A stretch of 64,000 nucleotides of DNA from Apoda limacodes (GCA_946406115.1 OX291553.1:1555001-1619000), one strand, 5' to 3'. Positions 19,901 through 32,050 are shown, counted from the stretch's first letter. Made by a program: numbers and translations. Notes: generated from the letters alone by a model not told the origin.

Positions 19901-21839
19901 AGATTAGGGTATTACAGTTTGTTAGTTTAGATCAACTAAACAAACACCCAGTTCCCTGATTTCTTACATAAATAAGTGCTGAATAGCTTACCAAAACTAA
20001 AAAAAATCCATTAGCATGTTAACTATTGAATACAAACCATAAAATATTTTTTGTCCAGTTCCACAGAAGAAGAAAAAAAACGGAAGGAAAACTCATCTCT
20101 TATTTAATTCAACAGGCCTTTAACAATCACGGACCTTTTGGTTGCTCATTCGACGATATTGCTTTAGTGGGTGAGAAGCAAATGGGGCTTTTCTCGAGCT
20201 TTTGCATAAATAGTTCAGTATTTGTTTTAGTTGTTCGTTTAATATATTGTTTTTATTCATTCATACTTTTTACTTTCAATTTTGTAATTTTTACTAAATA
20301 AACTATGGTAAAAAACCCAAAAACTTGTGCATAAGTACTGTATTGTACTCAAATATACGAAGGAATACAAAAAGTTGTGTATCTGCTAATTTCTTTGCCG
20401 TTGTGGACTTTAACGTCACGATCGGATTGACCATTAGCGGTCTGTTTTTCTATTTTCGCTTACATTTTTGTACTTTTTAAGAGGAAACGCTTTTCCATAA
20501 AAACACCGTTTCCTCCTTGGATTATGACACAAGAGTGATTATTTTTGACCAAACAGGTAAATATTTGCCACTAGCATGTCTGGACGTATCGTTTTTATGA
20601 CATTGTTTTTTAAAGGACGCTTTTCAAAAACATTAAAATTTGTCAGGCCTGAAAGCCACAAATAGAAGTCTATTACTCAAAAATGACAAATCAAATTAAG
20701 AAAAAAGCAAAACTTACAGACATAGAACATGTTCTTCTCAACCACATGTTGAAAAAATCATTGAAATCGGTTTAGATTTGAAGAAGGAAATCGAGAAATA
20801 CGGAACATCGATTTTACCGATTTTATTTAGGTATGATGAGCCCGAGATGCAGTTGTCTCTTTGGCTGAATAATCGCAGGTAGTAGTATATAAACGTATAT
20901 ACGGAAGATGAAGTGATGTGCGTATATTGATATTCATATCGATACCTAGTGTTGTCTTGAGTTATTGATTTTTTTACCCGCATATTAAGCAAATATAATA
21001 ATAAGCCTTTTATTATATATTAATTTCAGATTCAAGCGTTTTCGGCGGTATTTGAAAATTCTTTGTAAATGTAAATGCATAAAATTTTAGGCGACTACTA
21101 CTAAGAAAAGGTAGGGTTATGTATTTAAAAGTCTACCTATAAAAGAGTTCATCGTGCGGATTTCAAAATTACCTATTTGAGGCAAGTGGCAACTTCGAAT
21201 TCAGTTTTATATAATATTTTATACTAGGTTTTACCCGCGTCTTTATCTACTATTAATATTCAAATTGTTACCAAATAAAACAATTTTTTAATCAGTTTAC
21301 TTTACTAAATTTTTATGTTTGCAAATCAAGTCTTTCTATTACTGGTAAATTTTGTGGTATACGACTGTCAAATTAATTCCAGTCAAAGCATTGGTAATAT
21401 AAATTTTCCAAAAGAGGTTCCATTTTTTTGTCAAAATAGGTCATCCCTCTTAAATTTTTCATAAACCATTCCTTTTGGACTACATACGATGTAACAACAA
21501 TAATCATGACGAGTAATATGCAACTGACCCTGAACTTGGTAAAAGTAATTCTGATTGTTTTAAATATTATTTTATTGTCTTAAACTTTACAATAATCAAT
21601 TTTCTTTTGCTTTATTCGCTCTTCTGGAGTTATTTTTGAAATATTATAAGGACATTTGATTCCTATTAGCGAATCCTCATAAACTCTGGACTTGCCGCTA
21701 AAAAGTTTTTATACATATCAATAACGAGACCACATTCAGAGTAGTTATGTTTCTAAATTGCTGTACAGCTACACTTTCGTCCTCTTTTACAAAATTTGTG
21801 GCAATATTTCCTTACAATTGGGAATAGAGTAAGGAGTTT
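19901..21839. other. Intron sequence without a recognised gene
   Basis: AT-rich. Open frames such as 20026-20301 and 20738-20992 show no domain or codon signature. Short AT microsatellite-like tracts only. Confidence 0.5.
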
Positions 21840-23660
21840 AATTCTCAAACTCAAACTTTTTTATTCAAATAGACTTGTAAACAGCACTTTTGAATCGTCA
21901 CTTTAATTATTAATTAAAGAAATTACCACCAGTCCGGAATGATTTACTACCGAGAAGAACCGGCAAGAAACTCAGCAGTTTATCTTTATATTTCTAATAC
22001 TTCATATTTAAATACGTTATAGCCTTACACTAGGTTATAACATAAAACCCAATGTTTTTATTTAAAAAGTATAACAAATGCCCCAATACAAATACAAATC
22101 ATTTAAGTTTTAATTTTTCCAAGCATTTTTATCATTTATAAATTCATCAAATTTGTAATTTTTTTTTTTTCTTTAAACTATCTTTGACATATATTTTAAA
22201 TTTATTTGAGGGTAAATTGACCACATGTTCTGGAATTTAATTGTATAAAAAATATACTTTGTATTGCGAAACCTTCTGAAGACGACATTTTGGAACTACC
22301 AATTTATCTTTATTCCTTGTATTAACACTGTGTAGGTCACTATTTTAAGCAAATAAGTGACAATTTTTGCGTACATACATTATACAAGCGAAGATATATT
22401 GGCAAGGAACAGTTAAAGTATCAATTTCCCTAAATAGTTCCTAAGAGAAATTCGAGGTCCTAATTTATAGATAGCCCGTAATGCTCTCTTTTGCAAAATA
22501 AAGACTGTATCAATATCAGCTGCCTTACCCCAAAGCAAAATGCCATATGACATGACGCAATGGAAACAGCTAAAGTAGACCAAGCGAGCAGTGTCAACAT
22601 ACAGCTGAACAGGCAACAGGCAGCTGAACTAAGTTTTCCTGCAAGAACTGAGATGTGAGGGTTACACTGCAGCTTATTTTCTAATGTAGTACCTAGAAAC
22701 ACTGTTGAGTCTTATAGTTTTATTTTTCTCCGTTTAAGGATAATTTTGTACTTATGTTTATGACATTTGGCATCATAAATTTTAAAAACTTTGTCTTTTT
22801 CGCATTCAGAAGTAAGTTATTTGCCGTAAACCACTTAAGAACATGTGAAATTGCACTACTTACGTTGTCAAAATAAGTTTAGTTTCTATCAACTTTAAAT
22901 AAAAGAGAAGTGTCATCTGCAAATAGTACAATCTTGCACAGCTTGTCCACAAAGAAAGGTAAGTCATTTATGTAGATTAAAAATAGAAAAGGATCTAAAA
23001 TAGAACCTTGAGGAACTCTGACTTTTACTTCTGAGCGATTCGATTTTACTTCATTGATTTGAACTTTTTGCATTCTACTACTTTCATTCTATAACTTAAA
23101 AGAGCCAAATCTGCAATACCATAATAACTCAGTTTTCGTATAAGAGTTTCATGTTGCACGCAGTCAAATGCCTTTAATAGATCACAGAAGCTATCAATGG
23201 CTTAAGGCAGGCAGTATAGTGATAGGTCTAAAATTATTAGGATCATCTTTACTTCTTCTTTTAAAATGTGGTATTATTTTACCATATTTCATTTAGTCGG
23301 GAAATATCTCTTCGTCAACACATTTATTAAATATTATGGCTAAGGTTGGTGCTATAATATCAATAATTTCTCTAAGGACTTTAACTGATATACCCCATAG
23401 GTCACCGGTTTTTTTCTGAGTTAGTAATTTCAATATCTTTATAATGTCTTCAGAGGTGACATGCTCAAATTTGAATATAGCCTTGCATTTATTTACATTA
23501 CATTTTAAAAGTAACTCTGATTGTAATGGAGAGGAATTTAATGCATCAAGATCTGAATAAATTATTTTTAAATCTACGTGAATAATGATTGTAAATGAAT
23601 AATGAATAAAACTCCTGTCACAGAGGTGGTCAGTCGTAGCTGACAAATTTTTAAATGAAA
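21840..23660 (-). pseudogene. CR1/jockey-type LINE, 3' half, decayed
   Basis: On the minus strand the RT region reads 'TSEDIIKILKLLTQKKTGDL' (23293-23646), then 'VRVPQGSILDPFLFLIYIND' and 'VLFADDTSLLF' (22879-23073), the FADD catalytic box of the CR1/jockey group. After that come frame-shifted C-terminal pieces (22413-22702). The 3' end near 21840-21990 contains the segment 'taccgagaagaaccggcaag' known from lepidopteran LINE ends. Several stops and a gap around 23090-23290 show decay. Confidence 0.8.
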
Positions 23661-23779
23661 ATTAGAGGCTGTTAGGCGTTTACACCTTTCAACAATCACA
23701 ATCTATTGTCACTTCTGCCCAATGTATTCCGTTAATTTTTTTTTCATTTGCTTTAAATAATTCTTTCATAAATTCCTCT

Positions 23780-24242
23780 TTTTTAGTTTCAAAAAATTCT
23801 GCTTATAATTCCAACTGACCGTAATACTCATCGGGCTGTGTTACTTTTTTTTTCTTACCGGTCGTTTCTTTTTTGTACACCAGTTTTCCGCATTTGTCGC
23901 AAGATTAAGTAGGTTTTGCTGTGTATCGACCCATATTCCACAAACTTATATTTCACTTACAAGATTTGGATCATTTTCATATTTTTCGGGCTTGCAGTAA
24001 TATGACGCACGGTTTTGGTGGTCTCCAAGCACATGGTTAGCAGAATTTTTTTAATGTCCATCTTTAAGTTCTTCACTTTGATACTTTGTGTTGTATTTTC
24101 TTCTTCTTTTTTATAGTTCACTGCTCCAATGATAGCCTTTCTTATCCATTAAACGTTTGCTTTCTTTTTCCTATTGTAAACAGGCACAAATCCAACATTA
24201 TAGTTTGTTTTTTTTTCCTAGAGCTTTTATTTGTTGCAAAAA
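23780..24242 (-). pseudogene. Mutator-like transposase, C-terminal piece
   Basis: Minus-strand frames give 'NKSSRKKKQTIM' near 24200, a region reading like 'RKAIIGAVNY' near 24130 and 'GDHQNRASYYCKPEKYENDP' near 23980, resembling the middle of Mutator-like transposase domain proteins of insects. The stretch is the continuation of the fragment at 27890-28800, from which it is separated by the LINE. Frames are broken several times. Confidence 0.6.
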
Positions 24243-24308
24243 TTTTTTTTTTTTTTTATATACCACTAAGGTGGCAAACAAGCTTACGGCCCACCTGATG
24301 GTAAGCGG

Positions 24309-26555
24309 TCACCGTAGCCTCTGGACGCTTGCAACACCAGGGGTATCACTTGCGCGTTGCCGACCCTTCAGAAATCTAATAACTTCTTTCTTGAAGAACT
24401 CCATACTGTAGTCCTTGCAGAAAACCTTGGCAGGGAGCTCATTCCACAACTTAAGCGTTCGCGGGAGGAAGTTTCTCTGAAACCGCACTGTACGCGACCA
24501 TTTAGGTTCTAAAGTGTGAGAATGAATTCCCTGCCGATGGCGAGCGGTGCGATGGTAGAAAGTAGCCGTGGGCATCATTTCGAACAATTCCTCAGAACAC
24601 AACCCATTGTACAAGCGGTAGAACACACACAGTGAGGCAAAGTCTCTCCTCAGACTTAAGGGCTCGATACCGCAAGTGAGTTTGGAATCGTCGACAATTC
24701 TCACAGCCCGTCGTTGAACCGAGTCAAAAGGGCCAAGCTGGTGTCCGGGTGCACCTGCCCAGAGATGGCAGCAGTACTCCATATGGGGCCGAACTTGCGA
24801 CTTCTAAAGTAACAACCTTTGCCCCGACGTGAAGTACTGCTTCGCTCTGTTGAGTACACCAAGTTTTTTGGACGCCAGCTTTACCTTATCTTGTAAATGA
24901 TCTCGGAACTGAACATCGCTGGAGATGTCGACACCAAGGATCCCAATGCTCTTGGAGATGGAGAGGGGAGTGTTCTGGAATTGTGGGACCACAGTGAATG
25001 GAGTTTTCTTAGCGGTGAACGCGCACACTTGTGTCTTTGTAGGGTTGAATCGGACCAAGTTTACCCGTCCCCAGTCAGAGACCTGGGACAGTGTGGTCTC
25101 GATTTGAGACACAAGTTCTCCGCGGTTTTCCTCCACAACGGAACGAGGGATGTTTGCACGACCCGTGTAAAAAGCGTCACCAGTACTGTCATCTGCATAG
25201 CAATGTATGTTGTTGATGTCCAACATGTCATTGATATGCAGTAGAAACAGCGTAGGAGACAGCACAGAGCCTTGCGGGACACCAGCATTAATGTCCATGC
25301 TATCAGAGCAACTACCGTCAACTACGGTTCGTATGCGTCTGCCGGACAAAAAGCTAGCCACCCATTTGCACAAACCCTCGGGCACTCCGTAAGATGGCAA
25401 CTTCGATAGAAGACCGCGGTGCCAGACCCGATCGAACGCCTTCGCTATGTCCAGGCTACATGCCAATGCCTCCCCCTGACTCTCAATGGCTAGTGCCCAT
25501 CGGTGTGTGAGATACACTAGAAGGTCACCAGTCGAGCGACCGTGGCGAAAGCCATATTGACGGTCACTGACCAGATCGTGTACTTCTAGGTATCTTAGAA
25601 GCTGTGTGTTGATCACACGCTCCATCACCTTAGAGAGGAGAGAGGTTATAGCGATAGGCCTGTAATTCGATGGATCTGATCTATCGCCCTTTTTGGGCAG
25701 CGGGTGCACATTCGCAGTCTTCCATGTAGACGGAAATTGCCTAGTGTGGTACGAAAGCGCGAAGAGGCGCGTGAGTACAGGACATAACTCAGGAGCACAC
25801 TGCTTAAGCACCACTGCTGGTATACCGTCTGGCCCACTCGACTTATGAACGTCTAGAGAAAGCAACGCCCGCCTGACCTCCCGCTGCGTTATGGAGATTT
25901 CCGGCATGGACTTACCGCACCACGGTATAGTAGGTGGTACAGCGCCTTCATCGCTCATATTCGAGTTCGAGGCAAAGAGACTGCCCAGTAGATCGGCTTT
26001 CTCTTTAGCACTATGGGCCAAGTCACCATCGGTCTTTCGCAGTGGTGGTAACGACGACTGGCAGAAGTTCCCTTCGGCAGCTTTGGCGAGCGACCAGAAA
26101 GCACGACTCCCAGAAGGATAGCTCGCAAGTCGCCCACCTATTTTGCCGATGAATTGGAATTTTGCTCTGGCAGTTGCTTTCTTACTGAACCTCGAGGCAG
26201 CATTTAATTTGCGTTTTAACTCAGAAATATTCGGATCCTTATTAAAACGAGCCGTGGTCCAAGCCTCATATGCATTTTGCTTAAGAATTTTAGCTTTTCT
26301 GCAAGACCTATTAAACCACGGTCGTTTTTTGACGCCGGCAGCTACTCGCGGGTTAGGAATATAGCATTCCATACCAGCAAGGATTGTCTCAGTGACTGCG
26401 GCTGCGCAGACGTCAGGATCTTCTGAGTTAAAGCAGATCTGCCTCCACGGGTACGATGCGTAAAATTCACGCAATCTATCCCAGTCTGCCGACTTATAGT
26501 GCCACACACGACGCCAGTTAGTTGGCCCAGAAGGATCAGGTTGTGTGCATGACAC
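24309..26555 (-). pseudogene. LINE A reverse transcriptase and C-terminal domain, stop-interrupted
   Basis: 24804-26555 is open for 583 codons: 'SSGPDGIPAVVLKQCAPELC' (finger), 'ITSLLSKVMERVINTQLL', 'SLDIAKAFDRVWHRGLLSKL' (motif A aspartates), 'NAGVPQGSVLSPTLFLLHIN' and 'HCYADDSTGD' (YADD catalytic box). It stops at TAG 24804-24806, where the sister copy has a tyrosine codon. 24309-24782 then continues with 'MEYCCHLWAGAPG', a typical LINE C-terminal region. The catalytic motifs are intact, so the copy was recently active. Confidence 0.92.
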
Positions 26556-27275
26556 TTAAGTCCGAACGAGACAGTGGTCCAAGGAGCCAAGAGGCGCATC
26601 CACTGAGACGGAGTACCCGTCCGGACGAGTAGTCAGCAGAAGGTCCAGTAAGGAGCTCGTATGTTCCTCTATATCTGGTATTCTCGTTGGAGAAAGTACC
26701 AGCTGAGAGAATCCATAGGTCAGAGCAAATTCATGAGCAGATATCCCAGCATAGTTATTGGTTCGAGAACTGAGCCACTCGCGATGGTGGGCGTTAAAGT
26801 CTCCCAAAATAACTAGTTCTGCTGTGGGATATTGCTCTAGAATTTTGTCAGTCGTCAAACTCAGGTGCGTGAAGAGTCGAGTTACGTCCGTGTCACCGCT
26901 ATGAGACCTGTATAGGCACGCATAGATACGAGTGTGGCCGCTGTAATCTACGCGCACCCACAATATCGACAGGTCCCTGTCTTCAATGCTATGAAGGCGG
27001 CGACAGCAGATATCCTCCCGGACGAACATACATACACCGGCACGACTCATAAAATTGTGTTCGAGTTTGTAGCCGGGATAATGAAGGTATGATGTGTCGG
27101 CCGGGCAGGATATCTGCGTCTCCGTTAGAAAAAGAATGGTCGGCTGCGCAGTTTCGAGATGGTGGTGGACTGCGTTAAGATTTGCGTGAATACCCCTGAT
27201 GTTGCAAAAATCCACATTATATGTGGATGGAGTAGCCGCTGTGCAAACTCTTTTCTTTTTCTGTCTTCTGGCCAT
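26556..27275 (-). CDS. LINE A apurinic-type endonuclease domain
   Basis: 239 residues from ATG 27273-27275 ('MARRQKKKRV'). Exonuclease-endonuclease-phosphatase motifs: 'DFCNIRGIHANLNAV', 'ILFLTETQIS' (Glu), 'VILGDFNAHHREW' (Asp/Asn) and a final 'GSLDHCLV' where the usual Ser-Asp-His is Leu-Asp-His. It ends at TAA 26556-26558. The other two copies read CAA there, so this is a nonsense mutation of a once-continuous EN-RT protein. It would nick target DNA for target-primed reverse transcription. Confidence 0.9.
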   Translation of the reverse strand: MARRQKKKRVCTAATPSTYNVDFCNIRGIHANLNAVHHHLETAQPTILFLTETQISCPADTSYLHYPGYKLEHNFMSRAGVCMFVREDICCRRLHSIEDRDLSILWVRVDYSGHTRIYACLYRSHSGDTDVTRLFTHLSLTTDKILEQYPTAELVILGDFNAHHREWLSSRTNNYAGISAHEFALTYGFSQLVLSPTRIPDIEEHTSSLLDLLLTTRPDGYSVSVDAPLGSLDHCLVRT

Positions 27276-27784
27276 AATATATATAAAAAAAAGTTACTAA
27301 GACTAAGGATGAGGATTCACTGCACAGACAGCATAGAGGACAAAGGGTGCGGTTCTAAGACTGCCGAAGCTCGCCACAGATGATACGGTTGCTGGCACGG
27401 CGGGCGGAAGGGCCCCTGATCCCCCTCTGTTGTAGTAGCCGGGTCCACTCCGGTCTCCTTCTCCGGCACGACTACCACTTCAGATACTTTACACAGGCTG
27501 GCGAATCAGCCTCCCAGGGCGGAGATTAAGTGATCCCTGGGTTCGGGATCCCGTTCAACCTGCGGGCGGCCAGCGGTCAGCCGTTTCATCAGGTCTCCCT
27601 GACCGCCGAACCAGCACGCCGCGTCTACGCCGAGTACGACAGCAACAAGCACCGCCGGTCCTCCGCTGTCCGCGCAGCGAATCCTCAAAGAGCTCTGGCA
27701 ACCTTACTCACCGCCAGGAACACAACACTACTCAATGTTAGTGTTATTATGGCCGCGGTTTTCTGTAAGGTGGAGGTACTTCCC
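27276..27784 (-). other. LINE A 5' leader
   Basis: GC-rich DNA between the endonuclease ATG and the tandem 47-bp motifs. Short frames such as 27506-27688 lack recognisable domains, and no ORF1 is evident. It is much richer in CpG than the flanks. Confidence 0.5.
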
Positions 27785-27878
27785 CAGTTCGGGCCGCTCA
27801 TTCGAGCAAGTACTCGCTATGCCCTGCTTAGTTGTTCGGGTGGCTTATTCGAGCGAGTACTTGCAGTGCCCTACCTCT
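27785..27878 (-). repeat. Two 47-bp tandem units at the LINE 5' end
   Basis: The units share 'ttcgagcaagtactcgctat' versus 'ttcgagcgagtacttgcagt', followed by 'gccct', with the 47-bp offset also seen in the preceding 'gttcggg'. Tandem monomers at a LINE 5' end often act as promoters; that role is inference. Confidence 0.7.
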
Positions 27879-27889
27879 CTTAAAGATTT

Positions 27890-28800
27890 TCGAAAAGAAT
27901 TTCGAAGCAAATGATTTTTGCACCAAATTTTTCTGACTTATAGGTTCGACCCATATGGCCTGTGAAGAAATATTTTTTTCATGACGCTGGAATCGCCATC
28001 ACCTATAAATTTATCATATTTTACACCATGCATTTCCACGCTTCTCAGAAACCCTTCGGTGATAATGTTAGCTTCCATGGCATTAGTTCGAAGCCCAACT
28101 ATACATCTTGCGCCAGATGAGGAGCTAAAGCCACTTTTGTACGACCTATTTGCCCATGAGGCATCAGCAATCACTGTAGTTAAAGGAGTGCCATCCTTAT
28201 CGATCTCATCATTTAAGATGGCAAGCCTTTTTTCCTCTTAACCGGCCGATATCATCTCATCGAATGCACAGTCTTCAATGGTTGGCGCTAAACATTGCTC
28301 TATATTAGTGAAGTTTGAACGAATCATATTTGGTATATTTAATACACCACAAATTTCATTCAATTGTGAATATCCATTTTCTGTACAAACTATTCCTTCG
28401 ACAATAGCGATATTTGCAGATACTTTTAGTTTTGTTCTTCAGCGTGTACCGTTACTTTCTTCTTACATATTTTGCACTCAAAAATATACTCGCTGAGAAA
28501 ACCATTTCGTCGTTCTTTTATTAAGTTTAAATCAGCAAATATACTGTCAGTATGTCTGTGCCCTATGTCTGAAAATAAATATTTAATATCCACGATTCTG
28601 CGACCTTCTAATTCTTCTTGAATTTGGGTGTGATCAAAATTATCTTTTTCTATAACCAAATCTTTCACGGTTGTTGCTGTAGAACTTGCAATGTCCTGTA
28701 TATTTCAGCACAGTAAATCATCTCTGGAATTAACTTGTTTTCGTGATGATGTCGCTAAGTTTCCAACAGCAGTATCAGCTCCAACAACATCACTAAAAAA
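27890..28800 (-). pseudogene. Mutator-like transposase, N-terminal and central piece
   Basis: 28426-28668 reads 'LEGRRIVDIKYLFSDI', then 'FECKICKKKVTVHAEEQ', a CxxC-bearing N-terminal module. 27938-28174 reads 'IADASWANRSYKSGFSSSSG', 'GARCIVGLRTNAMEANII' and 'KYDKFIGDGDSSVMKKIF'. Near 27900-27945 the frame gives 'KIWCKNHLLRN'. These fit the insect Mutator-like transposase domain family. Frameshifts separate the modules. The LINE insertion follows directly after 'KNHLLRN'. Confidence 0.65.
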
Positions 28801-29630
28801 ACATGTTTATAAATATTGAGTAGGTAAGTAGCCTTATCAATATGATACAATGCTTTTGTGACATTTAAACAATTTGGTAAATGATTATTATGAATATTAC
28901 GTAATTAAAGCTAATCCCACGTCGGCACGACAAAAATACAAAAACGTTATATTATACAATTTCAAAGGAAAACAAAGGAATATTTTAAGTACTGAAATTA
29001 GTTTTATATTCTTTTTTTGTATATTTAGGCTAAAAACTAATAGAAAGCTACACTATTCTCGAGTAACATAAATTTGGTTTAATTTTGATATCAAGATCGG
29101 TTTATTGTTTAGCCATTAAAAGTGATCAGACAGAAAGACAAAGTAACTTCCGTATTCATAATTTAAATAGGTGTATAGTTGTTTAGTAGGTACTCATGAT
29201 ATAGGGAATCTTAGTGTGTGGGGGGGGGGGGGGGGGTGTAAACTATTCGACTTGTACACAAGATGTCTAAAAATGATTATATTACCTGGATGTAGAAAGC
29301 AGAGCAAAATGAATCTGTTTGAAAATCGTTTAATTTTACTTCTGGATAGTATTTCCTTATTTTATCCTAAAAAATATAAAAGCATAGGTATCTTCCACTC
29401 TGCAGGGTGAATAGAAAATCCTAGAGTAAATAGGTATAACTAATATACCTACTCTAGTATATAATTATACTGTGCCTTTATATTATTAAGTACACACACA
29501 CACACAGTTAGTTAGTACTGTGCCACACGGTATCACTTTTACATAGGTAAATAATTTCTCAGCAAACGGAATACCTACTCATAACTAGCCCAAAAAGAAT
29601 GATTGAAATTGGATGAGTTAGTTTCGTAGA
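28801..29630. other. No gene recognised; includes a G17 run
   Basis: AT-rich intron sequence. A run of 17 G at 29220-29236 follows 'gtgtgt'. No supported coding frame. Confidence 0.55.
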
Positions 29631-29634
29631 TTAC

Positions 29635-29820
29635 CCCTTACATCCGTACCAGCACTTATACGTCCCCACTGCTGGGCCACTGGCCTATCCATTTGGGCCA
29701 TATGGCCACACGCGGGCCTACTTAAGAATTGAGAAAAATACTCATTGATACACGCTGGGGTCGTACGCAAGCCTCTCGCAACAAGAGGCAATTGTCCAGA
29801 CCTCTTGGCCACCCCAAACC
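29635..29820 (-). repeat. SINE fragment, minus strand
   Basis: On the minus strand 'cagcgtgtatcaatgag' and then 'cgcgtgtggccatatggccc' and 'agcagtggggacgtat' match, in order, parts of the fuller SINE at 50218-50545, with a middle deletion. Confidence 0.7.
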
Positions 29821-31253
29821 ATTGTCATATGGTTTACATAGTCATCGATATATCCTAATTTATATATATCCTATGTAGGTACATAGGAGATATTACGTAT
29901 TTTATTTTCCAGTAAGTGGATATAAAATTAAAGTTTTAATTACCAATAAATCCAATTTTATGAATGAATGATTAGTTAACATAGTCCAAAACAATAGTGC
30001 AAAACAAGCCCAGTAAACGTAAGCCAGTCTTAAAAAAAAAAAATTGTATAGTTACCTATTCTAACCTACAATAAACCAAAGAAGAATCGAAAAACAATGC
30101 GAGAACACATCCACAATCTTGAAGAAAAATTCGCTGACTCAAATCAATCAGCCAGCTGAGTGCACAGTTTACGCGCGGGGTGCGGGTGGGTAGACCACGC
30201 GGCTCGCACACACACACATGCTCAGTTTGGACTCACCCACACATAAATAGCTAGCTTGACGCGATTGCACGACAGCAATAGTTACGAGAAATACCTATTT
30301 TTCAAATGTCTCAACCACAGCCATTCCTCTTAATATCTGAAATTTATATTATAGGTATTCCATAGTAATAAAGATTGTTAAAGTAAAATCTTGACTATAT
30401 TTGCATCAATGCATGTTCTACGATCCAGTCTTAGTCATCAATTTAATTTGATTTTTATACGTACCTATCCTTAGCGTACATAGCACATATTTGTGAGTCT
30501 GTTTGTATTTCTAATTTACCCTGATTATGCTAATTCGACTCACACTTGTCATTTTTAAGTAGATATGTACTCCTCTCAAGTTTTATTATAATCAGCTCAG
30601 AGGTTCAGCCTAACTGACAAAGAAACACTTTCGCATTTATGATATTAATATGTGCGAAAAGCGTCAAAAAGGTTAAAAGACATAGAAATCCGCACATGCA
30701 TGCATGCATGGCTGTGAAGTAGCGGTGTCTAGAAAATAGTGCCGCTTTTTCGGTTTATTCCTTATCCTCAAATCAAAGTATAAGGTACTTTGTCCAAAAA
30801 AACATATATATCCTAAGTCCTAAACCTAAAAATATCCCAAGAATAAAATTACTTATTTACGTATAATATGAAATTACCAATTGTGATAAACTGATGCCCA
30901 GTCTAAATATTCTATGGCATTTTCATTGAAGTGCTGCGCACTTCCGCTCGGTGGCTAAGTTTCCGTAAAGCACTAAAGGTGAGAGGGTATTAGAGGGGAA
31001 GTGGAAACACAAATGCTCAAGGCTATTGAAATGGGGAACGCTCTAAGTTCATTTTATAATGTGACAGCTATGGAATATTTGACTAAAGGTGTCTAAATGT
31101 TATAAAGTTTTTTATCTTATAAATCAAGTTTTTTTAATAAATTTAATATTATTACTTTTTATTATTATATTGAACAATGGACTAAAGAATATTAATTTTG
31201 CGCTGTTATTTATAGAAGGTCAAGTTTCACTAATTATTATTTTATCATTGTAG
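29821..31253. other. Intron sequence, no gene recognised
   Basis: Contains short simple repeats (CA tracts near 30208, 'catgcatgcatgcatg' near 30695) and no supported coding frame. Confidence 0.55.
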
Positions 31254-31361
31254 TGTTGACGACGACAACTACCACTACGACCACCACTATGACCACCACT
31301 ACGACGACCACGTCGACCACTACGACCACATCACCACCGACCACGGGCAATACAACACCAG
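31254..31361 (+). CDS. Thr-rich stalk exon of the Ig-superfamily gene
   Basis: The acceptor is TTATCATTGTAG|TG and the donor CCAG|GTAAAT. It is 108 bp, phase 1 at both ends, so its inclusion never changes the frame. It encodes a leucine followed by about 24 residues that are almost all threonine, then 'TSPPTTGNTTP'. Such Thr/Pro stretches are mucin-like O-glycosylated stalks between Ig domains and the membrane. Codons for Thr are mixed (ACG, ACC, ACT, ACA), arguing against a young trinucleotide expansion and for a maintained protein sequence. Confidence 0.75.
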
Positions 31362-31739
31362 GTAAATGCTTACGTCCTACGATGCTAAGCGATCACGGTA
31401 GACTTAACACTTGAGGGCTAACTAACGCGTTGTCGACTCTTTACAAATCAAATCATTTCTTACTTTTTTTATTTGGATATCATCTTCTTTAACAACTTTT
31501 TATCGTATCAACTGTTACTTATTTAGATATCAGGTAAGGTAATTTTAACAGATCATACAAAGTAACCGTTGTTTAAATATTAAATTAACTAGCAATTAAT
31601 TTATCACCTCATTTTTTTCAACTCTATGAATAAACTAAAATCTTGAGGACATGAGCATGTAAATACGAGTATGTCTACGAGTCAAGAGAAGGAAATATTT
31701 TTCATACCTTAATAATATTTAATGTATATTACACTAATA

Positions 31740-32050
31740 TTATTAAGGCGAAAGTTTGTAAGTATGGATGCATGATTGTTACTCAATAACGCTTCAGCCA
31801 CTGGACGGATCGGGATGTAACTTGATACACCTATACATTCGGTCCTGGAATAGCACATAGGTTACTTTTTATCCCGAAAAATTCAAAGGTTTCCGCGGGA
31901 ATAACTATAACCGAGCTTTAGCAAACTATAGCTATAGCTTGCTATAGCAAACTTCATTATTGTAATTAAGGAGTAAATCACAGTATTAATACTGCACTGT
32001 GATTAAATAAAGGAGTCCCTCCCCGATAACCGAATTTAGGGCGGGCAAAG
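31740..32050 (+). repeat. Lepidopteran interspersed repeat in the intron
   Basis: 'gtttgtaagtatggatgcat', 'cctggaatagcacatagg' and 'tactttttatcccgaaaa' are phrases I know from highly repeated lepidopteran non-autonomous elements. The right end near 'gggcgggcaaagtctagtta' supports an element boundary around 32055. Confidence 0.65.

Larger units (their letters stand above)
24243..27885 (-). mobile_element. Nearly complete non-LTR retrotransposon (LINE copy A)
   Basis: It starts (5') at about 27885 with GC-rich leader DNA and ends with a 15-bp poly(A) (T run 24243-24257). It has an endonuclease-RT frame of about 980 codons interrupted by two nonsense codons. The 3' terminus, just before the tail, holds the lepidopteran motif 'cacctgatggtaagcggtc'. 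The sequence is almost identical to copy B at 51.9 kb. It sits inside a Mutator-like transposase gene. RT motifs place it in the jockey/CR1 group; the exact family is not certain. Confidence 0.9.
11023..31253 (+). other. Long intron of the Ig-superfamily gene, filled with transposons
   Basis: It is bounded by T|GTAAGT (11023) and TCATTGTAG| (31253), both phase 1. It contains a Ty3/gypsy element, an ORF1-like insertion, two LINEs, a Mutator-like transposase gene and a SINE fragment, listed separately. Inference: the two exons belong to one gene, based on phase, strand and plausible protein architecture. Confidence 0.6.

Noticed and set aside
20026..20301. 91-codon open frame in the intron
   Set aside because: AT-rich composition, no motif, starts and ends without splice or promoter signals.
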